A stretch of 64,000 nucleotides of DNA, from assembly GCA_016800925.1 (NCBI GenBank), contig JABCPU010000122.1, positions 107,303 through 171,302 of the forward strand, written 5' to 3'. This DNA is from Suillus spraguei. Taxonomy: Eukaryota; Basidiomycota; Agaricomycetes; Boletales; Suillaceae. A program made the translations under genes and the position numbers. Within the stretch, counting starts at the first letter, position 1. Every line of letters begins with the position of its first letter. The notes beneath the pieces were generated by a model. It was not told the DNA's origin. It did not search any database and worked only from the letters and a program-made list of their open reading frames with translations. Below, piece after piece: positions 10,655 through 20,500 of the stretch.

Positions 10655-13600
10655 GAATAATCAAAGGGAGTGTTGCTTCTTATAAGCATTCAGAATTCGA
10701 GCGGAGTTCTTCGAATTCTTCTCTGGGAGCCATTCATTATCTCCCAATGAATATCCTTTCCAGGAAACAAGATAGTCGGCAAATGCCGGTTCCTTTGTGA
10801 GAAAGAATTGCTTCTACTTCGTATTCTTCTTCTTCTTCTTCGATAATGTCAGGTGGTGGTTCAGGGAAGTTCGGGCCGTGTATGTCTGTTTCGCTATAGG
10901 ATGATAAGACAGAAGCATGGAAAGTGGGATGAATTTTCCATTGTGGAGGGATTTTGAGCGTGAATGTGATGGGCGATAAGACATCGATGATCGGGAAAGG
11001 TCCGTATCATTTCGGCGCAAGTTTCAGCGATGGGAGTTTGAGTCTAAGATTAGTAGCAGATAGCCAGACCTTATCTCCGATCTTCCATGGAGTGTACTTC
11101 TCTCCTCGGGATCGTTCGGCCATTGTTTGCATTGCAATGTTATGGCAGGCGATTGCTTCTTCTCTTATCTTCTGCAGGGATTGTACTCGATCTTCTGCTG
11201 CAGGGACGGACGAGTCAGGAATCAGGTGAGGGATGGCGTGTGGTTCATATCCCATCATTAGATAGAAAGGTGATGCATTTCTTGCATCATGTTTTCGGTG
11301 GTTGTGGACAAATTTGGCGATTGGTAGATGTTCTACCCAATCTTCAGGATTATTGCGGCAATAGATGCGCAAGTATGTTTCTAGTTCTTGATTGAGCCTC
11401 TCAGTTTGACCATCAGTCTGAGGGTGATAAGCCATAGATGGGGCGATGACGTAGTTGAGAAGTCAGGCAAGCTCCTTGGAGAAGTGAGATAGGAATTGCG
11501 GGCCTCAATCCGAGATGACTTTGTCATGGAGTCCAAATCGACGGTAGATGTGTTTCAAGAATAGTTTAGCAATGCCTTCGGAAGTGACAGTTTTCAGACA
11601 AGGGATAATAATTACCCCCTTCATAAGGCCATGGTCTACCACGACCATAATACTGTCAAAGCCTCCAGAAACGGGGAGGTCAGTGATAAGATTGACAGAG
11701 ACCTGAGAGAAAGGTCGAGTCGCAGATGAGGGGATCAGGGCAAGCAGAGGTCAAACAGGATGCATATCCGCTTTCATTTGCTGACAAAGGGCGCAACCTT
11801 CTACGTATTTCTGAATATAAGAGCCCATAGCGGGCCACCAGGCTTCTCGTTTGACGAGTTCTTCAGTTTTGAATCTACCGGGATGTCCTGTGGTGGGATT
11901 ATCATGATACCTTTTCAGGATATCAGGACAATGGGCTGGTGGAATGTAGGCACAATTCTTAAAATAGAGGATGTTCTCCTCAATTTTCCAATCGGTGAGT
12001 GCCGACTTCATAGGGGGAAGACACACGCCATCAAGGGCATCAGATGCAGTCTTGAAGACAGGGTCATCAAGGGGGTCAGAGGATGATAAAACATCCTTCA
12101 GGTCAGTGTCAATAAGACGAACGAATAGAGCATCAGGGAGGAGGGTCTGGTCCTCATTATCGTCTTTGCCGGAGTCGTAGTTGGGTCGGGAGATAGTGCA
12201 TCAGGTACTGTCAATTTAGTACCTGCAATGTGATGCAATTCAATGTCGTAAATAGACAAAATCAGTTGCCAATGTGCTTGGTGATGGGTAAGCTTCTGTG
12301 CACTTCTAAAGTACAGAAGATTTTTGTGGTCGGTGAATACCAGGACGGGATGCAGGTTGCCTTCAAGATAATGACACCATTCATTCAATGCCCGGATTAT
12401 GGCAAGGAGTTCCCGATCAAAGATTTGGTAATTGCGTTCTGCAGGGTTCAAAGACTGTGAGAGATATGTGCATGGGTGATAAACACAATTCTCATTGGTC
12501 TGCAAGAGAACTCCACCAGTCGCTACAAGTGAAGCGTCGGTAGCAATAGCAAATTGTCGGGAGGGATCAGGGTTACGGAGTACTGGTTGGGATGTGAAGC
12601 GTCGTTTCAGTTCTTCGAAGGTGTCCATACATTTGGTTGACCAATCAAAGGCCTTATCTTTCTTTGTTAATTCGATAAGGGGTCAGGCGATGTCAGAGTA
12701 GTGGGAAATGAACGTGCGGTAGAAGTTGCAAAAACTGAGGAATGACTGGACTTCTTTTACAGATTTCGGTGTTGGCCATTCGGCGATTCCCTTGGTTTTG
12801 GTGGTATCCATAGCAACTTGTCTGGGGCGAATTATCATTCTGAGGTATTCCACTTCTTCTGCATCGAAGGTGCATTTCTCTGGTTTCAGGAACAAATGTT
12901 CCTTTCGTATTTTCATCAAAACCCGTCTGGTTCATTCGCGGTGTTCTGCCATTGTTGTGGAAAAAATCAGGATATCGTCCATGTAGATAACCATCCATCC
13001 TTCATTGATTTCCTGTTGGAAGGTATGATTCATGTACGCTTGGAAAGTTGCTGGGGAATTACAGAGGCCAAAGAACATGATGTTTGGTTCGAAGAGGCTG
13101 AATTCCGTGGTAAATGCTGCTTTCCAGCGATCATTGGGATGGATGTGAATATTGTTATAACCAGACCGGATATCCATTTTCGTAAAGAACTGTGCGTTGT
13201 GAAGACGTGCGACAAGGGAGATAGGGAGTGGGAGCGGATAGGCGTTCTTGACTGTCCAATCATTGATGTAGCAATAATCTTGACAGGGACACAATTCTCC
13301 ACTCTTCTTTCCCACAAAGAAGAAGCCACTAGCTTGGGGTGACTTCGATTCTGAGATGAAGCCTTTCGCAATGTTTTCATCGATAAATGTTTTGACGGCA
13401 GCGCGTTCTTTCTCCGATAACAGGTAAACCTTAGATGTGCGAGGAATAAAACCGGGTTTAGTATCAATCCGATGATCAATACCAGGGCGTTCAGGGGGTA
13501 GTTTGTTTAGTCCGTCTTTAGCAAAGACATCCACGAAGTTGTGCAAGTATTCCGGGACCAATTCTTCGAAGGATTTCTTCTTCTTCTCCTTCTCGTCCAT

Positions 13601-14790
13601 AGCAAATTCCTGAGCTTTATTACTGTATTTCGGAGGAGGAAGGGAGATTGTGGAATAGTTGGGGATTGTTCGAGTGGAAGTTCCATCACGTGTGAGAGGT
13701 GTATCCATGGATATTTCTTCGATGATTCTCATGCTAACTCCATCTGTATCGTATTCCACAAGGAATTCTCCTTCTCCAAGCTCGTAAGAGGAAATCTCTC
13801 GTACTTCTGGTGCATGCCAGATGTCTTGCATAGTGTTGAATTGATCATCATCCTCTGTTGGGATTAACGAGGGCACAGGTTCTTCTTTGTCGGGAATTTC
13901 TTCAATTGAAGCTGAAGGGGTTTGAAGAGTTTTCGGGGGAACATAGAACTTGGATAGTTTCGGTACATTTGTATCTCGTCCAGGGATTTCTTCTTCCGCT
14001 TTTCTTTTCCCATACTTCTGTTCTTCTATTGGCCGTTGCTCAATAGGTTCTGGTCCGATCCGATACTCGGGCTCGGATTCGTTCTTGCGCTTTTCTGCAA
14101 GAGGAATCGGTGATACTGCTCGCGGCAGTTGTACGCGGGGAGTGGGGTTTGTAGTACATGGCATTCGTACTTCAGGTTCCGGGTCTTTCGGAACATCAGG
14201 AACATTAATAGGAGAGGCGACGAGGGATCTCGGAAGTTGTGAATTTTGCCATTTCTTGGGATGGCAATGGAAAGCTGGAGGCAGCCCGTTCTTCTTCCGA
14301 TCGGTATCTAAATCAATTTCAATTTCATCGGATTTCATTGTTCGAGGGAGGGCGAGTGTTTCAGCGGCCCAATCTATACTCGGGTTCATTGCGCGTAACC
14401 ATGGAATTCCCAGAAGGATTTGATCTCTTCGTCCTAGTTTAGTGATATTGAATTTTTTATACATGGTTCATTCGTCAATTTTGACCACTAGGAGACAGTA
14501 GTGCATGATTGGCCCTCCTTTGATAAGAGTTCCATCTGCCGTAGTAACTCGAAACGGTGTTTTGAGTTTTCGTCGTGTGATTTGATGGAGTTTCACAAAC
14601 TCCTCGGAAATGAACGTTCCTGCTGCGCCCAAATCAATGACAGCGGTGGTGTTGACGGATTTTAAGCGTGTACACGAGTGAAGGGTGATGGGAATACAAA
14701 GTTCTTTTCTTTCACCTACAGCACGTACAAGTCTTAGTAATACATTGGGAGAAACATACGTCAAATCTTTGTTTGTCCAATTTAAAAATC
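10655..14790 (-). pseudogene. pol of the Gypsy chromovirus (PR-RT-RNase H-IN-chromodomain), broken
   Basis: Domains in order: retropepsin VIDLGAAGTFISEE (14660-14610; DLG where DSG/DTG is usual); RT with VIYMDDILIFS (12990-12955) and FFGLCNSPATF; RNase H ATDASLVATGGVLLQ and TDHKNLLYF; integrase zinc region TTGHPGRF..CALCQQ; catalytic part with YHPQTDGQTERLNQE (11430-11390); and a C-terminal chromodomain EYEVEAIL..YLVSWKGY around 10830-10720. The frame is continuous from 14790 to about 12190 and from 12186 to 10830, apart from seven TGA codons (14468, 12932, 12683, 11751, 11505, 11463, 11007, lowest positions) and a 1-nt slip near 12190. A second slip splits the chromodomain near 10790. It was expressed as a gag-pol fusion by a -1 shift or followed its own start. 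Confidence 0.88.
14782..14790 (-). promoter_or_regulatory. possible -1 frameshift site joining gag to pol
   Basis: On the minus strand gag ends GAT TTT TAA. Slipping back one base on the T run gives TTT TTA AAT TGG and enters the pol frame, which stays open into the protease. It is not a canonical XXXYYYZ heptamer but a shifty stop. Confidence 0.45.
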
Positions 14791-15615
14791 CTCTACAAGC
14801 CGTCTCACAGTTTCTTCTTCTTCATTTTTAACCTCAGTTTGACGGAGCGGAGTTTTCTTCTTTCTTTCAGGACAGTTGTGAATACGGTGTCCGGTTTTCT
14901 TGCATCCGAAGCATTGTCCTCTTTTCATGCATTCGGATCTTTACGTATCGGAGATCCGATCTACGACCATTGCATTTGAATCACGATTGGGTGTGTAACG
15001 CGCGTTTCCATAGTTCTTCTTCTTCTGCTGCGGAGCATGACGTGCTCGTAACGCTAGAAGGCGGTGGTGGGAGTTGTCAATGGAAACACATTGCAATACA
15101 ATGTTACGGAATATCTCTGAGATGTCTCCTGGCGCAAAAAGCTTGCTTAGGATACCTAAGTTGAGGCTGTCTTGGAAGAATTGAATCTTTGTGGCATCGT
15201 CGGTGATGTGGGCCTTGGCTGCAAGTGCCTCAAAGTCAGCGATATAGGTATGAAGATCGCCACTTCCTTGTTTGAGGTCCCTGAGCTTTGTTAATGCGGT
15301 CCCTCTGGTATCCACTGGTTCAAAAGCTTCATTGAAGCTTTTCATAAAATCCTTCAACGTCCCGTAACCGACCTTTTGTCCAGAGGAATTGGTTGACTGA
15401 GCGTGAGCAAGGAATTGTTCTTTCCAAGATTTGGTGTTCTTCTCGGTCATGGAGGATGTAATGAAAATGATTTTCTGCTTGTTGGTGGTGTAGAGCTTTT
15501 CGTTGATATCAAAGCATAGATTGCATGATTGGATGAATTCTAGAGAGTTGTCGCGATCTCCATCAAAACCGGTCGGAAGACTGATTTTGTATTCAAATTC
15601 TCTGGTGGTCGTCAT
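14782..15615 (-). pseudogene. gag of the Gypsy chromovirus with zinc knuckle
   Basis: ATG at 15615 opens a 224-codon capsid-like region (retrotransposon gag type, with EFEYKISLPTGFDGDRDN at the start and LRDLKQGSGDLHTYIADFE in the middle). An in-frame TAA at 14941-14943 interrupts it. The same frame then continues through CFGCKKTGHRIHNC, a CX2CX4HX4C knuckle, and an acidic tail to a TAA at 14782-14784. The inner TAA is therefore a lesion rather than the natural end. At the true end the frame overlaps the -1 frame of pol. Confidence 0.8.
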
Positions 15616-15729
15616 GATGGTTTCGTCTGGTGAGTTATACTTTCTTGGTGCCTACACGCGCTGTCTTGCTGTCCACTAGGGCTTTATCAGGGTTCAGGGT
15701 CGAAGACTGGGTAGTCGACAATTAGGTGG

Positions 15730-15740
15730 ACTTTAATCTT
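15730..15740 (-). promoter_or_regulatory. primer-binding site, self-priming type (Tf1/sushi-like)
   Basis: One nucleotide inside the 5' LTR, the plus strand reads ACTTTAATCTT, the exact inverse complement of AAGATTAAAGT at 16004-16014 in the LTR. The LTR block starts 34 nt after the first T of a TATTTAAG motif (plus 16041-16048, reversed), where the transcript should begin. In Tf1 the first 11 nt of the RNA pair with such a site. Confidence 0.65.
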
Positions 15741-15741
15741 T

Positions 15742-16217
15742 TGTTACGAACTGGGATGGCGTCACCAGCGACAGTGAAAAGACACAGACGGTCTGCTGGG
15801 AAGTTCTACAATGTCCAGAAGAGGACAAGGTGAAAGTACAAGGAACGTGTTCTGAGTACTATCAAGGGTTCGGCCTCAAAGACAAGTCTAAGAGGTTCTT
15901 TACGAGAATAGAGACTAAGGCTAAGGAGTGCTTAGACTTAGAGACGATTCAAGACGACTTAGGTTGGAGACCTAAGTGAAGGACATTCCAGGTAAAACCC
16001 AGTAAGATTAAAGTAAAGTATACAGGCGTAGTACAATGTGCTTAAATAAGCCAATATGTGCACACGGACCAAAAGAGACGTGAGAACGTATGTGCATATC
16101 CAAAGAAGGAAGGCAACTATAGTACAGATGCGTTGAGCATATGGGTCAGAGTCACATTACATAATATACAAAGTAAAGGAGATGAGAAAATGAATAGGGG
16201 TACATACGACTGTAACA
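15742..16217 (-). repeat. LTR-B, 5' LTR of the Gypsy element
   Basis: It runs TGTTACGAACTGGG...CGACTGTAACA on the plus strand. In transcript sense it carries a TATTTAAG box (plus 16041-16048) and the R-start block used above. The first 16 bases after it are identical to those after the solo LTR at 21007-21482. Confidence 0.9.
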
Positions 16218-16489
16218 CCTACCAAAGAGTGAAAGATCTGAAGGGCTTTGGCCTCAGTTCGTACACTGTGCCCCTTGTCCGAGTAATGCCCCTCATTTCA
16301 GAGAGGAGATATATGTCTGAAGATCTGGAAAGAGTTGTGTAGCGGATCCGGATGTCTGAAGGTATCGGATATGGTATGTCCGAAGGTCATCCGGAGCGCG
16401 GGGATGGAAAGAGGCCTAAGGCTAGCTTCGGAATGGATTCCTAACTAGAAACTGACAGAGGTAGACTATCTGAAGATAGAGTCAGAGAT

Positions 16490-18049
16490 TGTTACGACCA
16501 TGCAAAACCGGAGATTAGTAAGAAGTCCTGGTCTTACATGGGGTTGTACCGGAGGGTTGTAAAGTCAAAGGGGCTTGGCCTCAGCTCGTACGCTGTGCCC
16601 CTTACCCGAGTATGTGCCCTTAATTTCAGATGAAGTCCAAGGGAGAGTTCTGGTGAAGTCCAGATGGAGGGTCCGGATGAACTCTAAGGCAGGATAGCTC
16701 GAAAGAGCTCCGATGGACTTCCGGATGAGCGTGGGAATGCGCCGGAACTATTTCCGGAAGGTAGGGAGTAATGGTAACACTACTGGAACAAGCTCCAAGT
16801 AGAACAGATGAAGGGTGGACCGCTGGACAAAGTCCAGGGCAGGATAGGAGCAGAGCTCTGGAGGGAAAGATGATCCATAGATGTCAGAGGATAGGATAGG
16901 ATGGATCCAGAGGACTAGGGTCCGAAGGTCCAGAGCTCAGAGGAGCGAGGAGCGGAGGAGCGGAGGAGGAGGACGGAGGAGCGGAGGAGCGGAGCGGAGC
17001 AGAGCGGAGGCAGGAGCGGAGGAGCGGAGGAGCGGAGGACGGAGGAGCGGAGGAGCGGAGGGCGGGGAGCGGAGGAGGGGGAGCGGAGGGCGGAGGAGGG
17101 AGGAGCGGGGAGGGAGGGGGAGCGGAGGAGGGAGGAGGAGGAGGGAGGAGGGGGGGGAGGAGCGGAGGAGGGAGGAGCGGAGGGCGGAGGAGCGGAGGAG
17201 GGAGGAGCGGAGGAGCGAGGAGCATGGCTCTGTGGATCTTAGAGGAAGTGTTGGCTACTAGAGAGGAGTAGGTCCGGATATGGTGTAGAGATAGTATAGA
17301 CTACTCCGGACAAGGTCCGGAATAGAAACAGACAGTATAAGACTACCAAAGGTAGAGTCGGAGGTGAAACAGATGATAGACGGAGATGGAAGAAGTCCGA
17401 AAAGATTATAGGACATAGGATCAAAGCTCCGGCCTAGGGAGTGATCCCATAGGCCTGAGTTGGAAGCTTACAAGGGCCGGAGCCCAAGTGCAAGAACGGA
17501 AATGGAGTTATATAGACATGATGACAGGATACAGAGTAACCAAGTAATATACAGAAGTAGGAACAATGAATCAGACTAAGGTCTGCAGGAGTTGTACTAC
17601 AAGTTTATATACTGTAGGAGCATGCCGGAGGGTAAGTGCGGATTGTCCGAGGCTATGTCTGAAGCATACGGAAACACATTAGTAAGTACAGTGGGACATA
17701 AGGCTATGAACTGGAGATGAAGCTCGTACGAAATACTTATCAAGACGGAGGCAGAGATCACTGAGAACCAGAAGCACAGAGATACCCAGAAGCCGGAGAC
17801 ACAGGTATATTCTAAAAGGGGTAATGCGCAGGTGCGCAGGAATAGTTCGGATATGAACTCGGATCGGATATGGACATGGATCGGATATGGACACGGATCA
17901 GATATGGACACGGATGGATATGGATTGGAGTGGATGGGTGGATCGGATATGTGAACTGGATTGGATGGGTGGATCAGATATGTGTAGGTTGGGTGTCTGG
18001 ATGTCCATGGATTGGATTTGATCTAGACCTGAATGTACGGTATATGACA
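16490..18049 (-). mobile_element. solo LTR-C (1560 bp), TSD GAGAT
   Basis: On the plus strand it reads TGTTACGACCATGC...GTATATGACA. GAGAT at 16485-16489 is repeated at 18050-18054. It contains an 8-bp minisatellite at about 16930-17225 and a roughly 17-bp repeat (GATCGGATATGGACACG) near 17860-17930. Confidence 0.92.
16935..17225. repeat. minisatellite of GGAGCGGA-type 8-bp units inside LTR-C
   Basis: Imperfect tandem copies of GAGGAGCG and purine-rich variants. The same array sits at the same place in the LTR-C copies at 50916 and 56818, with different length and unit sequence. Long Arg/Glu/Ser or Pro/Leu frames over it are artefacts. Confidence 0.85.
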
Positions 18050-18542
18050 GAGATATAGACTATAGGAGTCAATCCCAAGTCTCGGAAGATGACTTTGAGC
18101 GGAAAGTGACTCAAGTCCGAAGGAAGCGGAATGAGCAGAATCTAAGATGATATTCGAACTAAGGTTCTACGGAGATCTACAAGTGGTTTATATATGGTAA
18201 GTATCTAAGACAGATAATCAACAAGTCCGGGACCGAGGGCTATGTACGAAGTGTAACGGAAGTCTATTAGTTAATGCGCAGCGGATCAGTAAGCACGAAT
18301 CGGAAATAAAACACAGGTAACGGATCAGTGACACAGGAAGGAATTATACACAGCCGGAGTACTGGAAACAGGATGAGCGACAAAAGGAGATAGACACAGA
18401 TATACATGAGGGAGATAGAGTGCGAAAGGTGAGCACACTCGGATGAGCGATCCGGACAGGATCTGTGGACCGGACGGAAATAGAATCGATCGGATCTGAT
18501 CGGATATGGTCGGATCTGGGATTAGAAGTATGGTATATGACA

Positions 18543-18860
18543 GACTGTAACACTCATACTGAGCATCAAGGTCAGTCTTCAAATCAGTAAGAGACTTGTA
18601 GAATCTGTCATTCTTCCACATCAGCATGAAGGGAGGTTCTCCTGTACACTTTGGACAATACAAGGACAATGTTTAGATAAAAATTCCTGACAAATGTGAC
18701 AGTAATAGTCTAGACACAACTTATAATGGTGGCCAGTGGCTTCACAGACACAGCAGATCTGGTTTTCATCTAGGTTAGAGGTGAAAGCACAGAAAAATGA
18801 AGCAACTGGAGAGGAACTGTAGGCCTGATCTTGACTAGTTGATTGCTACCTCTTTTTTTC
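18543..18860 (-). pseudogene. diverged copy of the Gypsy third ORF, C-terminal part
   Basis: On the minus strand it encodes DENQICCVCEATGHHYKLC, then YYCHICQEFLSKHCP and, after a frame slip, YCPKCTGEPPFMLMWKNDRF. This follows the third ORF of the main element residue by residue at the Cys/His positions and in the tail (PPFTLTWKDDRFY). It begins straight after a GACTGTAACA end of LTR-B, so it is the 3' tail of another element. Confidence 0.7.
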
Positions 18861-18974
18861 TTTGTTTAATTGCTTCATCATCTGTATAGGTCCTACCTCT
18901 CATAGCTGTCTAGCATGGAGTGCATAATTGAACATTTTAATAGCATGCAGCTGGGTGGCTTGTTTGCATCCTTC
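18861..18974. other. unassigned short stretch
   Basis: Short sequence between the third-ORF fragment and an LTR-C fragment; no feature seen. Confidence 0.3.
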
Positions 18975-19251
18975 ACCCATTCTACTCTGGACTTTGTCTG
19001 AGTAGTCTCATCATTATCCCCTACCATCCAGAAATAGTTCTGGTGCATTCCAATGCTCATCTGTAAGTCCTTCGGAGTTCTATTGAGCTATCCTGCCTTA
19101 GAGTTTGTCTGGACTCTGTCTGGACTTCACCAGAACTCTCCCTAGAACTTTATCTAAAATTGAGGGGCAATACTTGGGTAAGGAGCACAGTGTATGAGCT
19201 GAGGCCAAAGCCCTTATGATCTGTTAACCCTCTGAGCACAGTTCTAACAAG
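18975..19251 (+). repeat. LTR-C 3' fragment
   Basis: It matches the last 280 bp of LTR-C in plus orientation (CATCCAGAAATAGTTCTGG, then GGGCAATACTTGGGTAAGG and GAGGCCAAAGCCCTT) and ends TTCTAACA. Confidence 0.65.
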
Positions 19252-20500
19252 AAGCAACAGAATGTATTTCATGAATTAAAGAAACGATTCACAGAAGCTC
19301 CGCTCCTAGTAATGCCAGATGTTGAAAGAAAGAAAAGAAAAGAAACCAATGCTTCTGATTATGCATCTGGTTGTTAAGACTATACTCAAAGGGTAACAGA
19401 TCCAAAGGGCTTTGGCCTCAGTTCGTGCAATGTGCCCCTTTCCCGAGTAATGCCCCTTATGTCAGAGGAAGGATATATGTCCGAAGATCCGGAAGTGGTA
19501 GCGAAACGGATCCGGACGTCCAAAGGTTTCGGATATGACACATCCAAAGATTATCTGGAATGTGGAGATGGAACGAGGATTAAGACTAGTCTCAGAACAA
19601 GTTCCTAACTAGAAACTAACAGAGGTAGACTACCCAAAGGTAGAGTCGGAAATGTAGACTGTAGGAGTCAATCCTAAGTCTCAGAAGATAACTAGAGTTA
19701 GAAGTAACTCAAGTCCGGAGGAACAGAATGAGCAGAATCTAAGATGATATTCGAACTATGGTTCTACAGAAATTTACAAGTGGTTTATATACTGGAAGTA
19801 ACTAGTACGGATAATCAGCGAGTCCAGGACCGAGGGCTATGTACAATGTATAACAGAAGTCTATTAGTTAATGCACAGCAGATCAGTAAGCGCAAGTCAC
19901 AAATGAGACACAGGTAATGGATCAATAAGCGGAAGGAAATATACACAGCCAGAATACCGGAGACAGGAAAATTTCCGAAAGGAGGTAGATGCAGATGTCC
20001 ACAAGGGAGTTAGAGTGCGAGAGAGAGAGACTTTCAGATGGGTGATCCGGACAGGATCTGTGGACTGGACGGAAGTAGGATCGATCGATCTGATCGGATC
20101 TGAGATCAGAAGTATGGTATATGACACTGGTGCAGTACTTTCTCAACAAATGGAAGATGGACTATGGCATCCTGTCACTTATTATGCAAAGTCAATGAAT
20201 GATGCAGAATAAAATTATGACATTCACAACAAAGAGTTATTGGCAATCATTCAAGCATCAGAAGAGTGGAGGCACTATGTGCAGGGAGCACATCACCCTG
20301 TGGAGATCTGGACAGATCATAAGAATCTCGAGTATTTCATGATGAGTCAAAAGTTGATGAGAAGGCAAGCCAGATGGAGTCTGTTCCTGGTGGAGTATGA
20401 ATTTATGCTCCAACATAGGCCTGGTGTAGTCAATGATAAGGCTGATCATCTGTCTTGGAGATCAGACCACAGAGGGGTGGTAGAAAACGACAATTCTGAT
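19252..20500 (+). pseudogene. second Gypsy element: RT C-terminus and RNase H, split by LTR-A
   Basis: The coding sequence HELKKRFTEAPLLVMPD and ASDYASG up to 19371 resumes after the LTR-A insertion with AVLSQQMEDGLWHPVTYYAK, then HNKELLAIIQASEEWRHYV and WTDHKNLEYF. These are the RNase H motifs of Ty3/Gypsy pol. In-frame stops (for example TAA after NDAE near 20210) show decay. The 5' part of the element is missing; an LTR-C fragment lies directly upstream. Confidence 0.8.
19372..20126 (-). mobile_element. solo LTR-A (755 bp) inside the Gypsy RNase H, TSD CTGGT
   Basis: It reads TGTTAAGACTATAC...TATATGACA on the plus strand. CTGGT at 19367-19371 is repeated at 20127-20131. Removing it rejoins the RNase H motif DYASG with AVLSQQ. 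Confidence 0.92.

Larger units (their letters stand above)
8617..16217 (-). mobile_element. Ty3/Gypsy chromovirus, two LTR-B copies, 7.6 kb, gag-pol plus third ORF
   Basis: Two LTR-B copies in the same orientation (8617-9091 and 15742-16217) bound minus-strand gag (15615-14782), pol (about 14790-10655) and an extra ORF (10605-9124). The domain order protease, RT, RNase H, integrase, chromodomain is that of Ty3/Gypsy chromoviruses. The flanking 5-mers (CTCAT and CCTAC) do not match. The right LTR is followed, after an LTR-A insertion, by the 3' end of another element, so the LTR may be shared by recombination. The copy is dead: pol has seven in-frame TGA codons and at least two frameshifts. 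Confidence 0.9.
16218..18542 (-). mobile_element. LTR-A interrupted by LTR-C
   Basis: Reversed LTR-A sequence runs from CAAAGAGTGAAAGATC, lacking its normal first bases, and ends GGTATATGACA at 18542. It is split at 16490-18049 by LTR-C. The following GACTG equals the last bases of LTR-B before TAACA, so LTR-A probably inserted into the end of the neighbouring LTR-B with TSD GACTG; its left end was later overwritten. Confidence 0.75.

Noticed and set aside
12818..13342. 174-residue plus-strand frame, and others opposite pol (13541-13867, 13950-14423)
   Set aside because: Antisense shadows of the minus-strand pol, without family motifs.
10655..14790. TGA recoded as an amino acid (altered genetic code)
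   Set aside because: Host genes in the window use ordinary codons and GPI1 ends in TGA; mutation at CGA codons explains the pattern more simply.
16881..17261. Long Arg/Glu/Ser/Gly frame (plus) and Pro/Leu/Ser frame (minus)
   Set aside because: Translation of the purine/pyrimidine minisatellite inside LTR-C; several frames are open for the same reason.
17597..17911. Frames with repeated ISDPCPYPIHVHIR
   Set aside because: Produced by the roughly 17-bp repeat in LTR-C; recurs wherever LTR-C occurs (52017, 56859).
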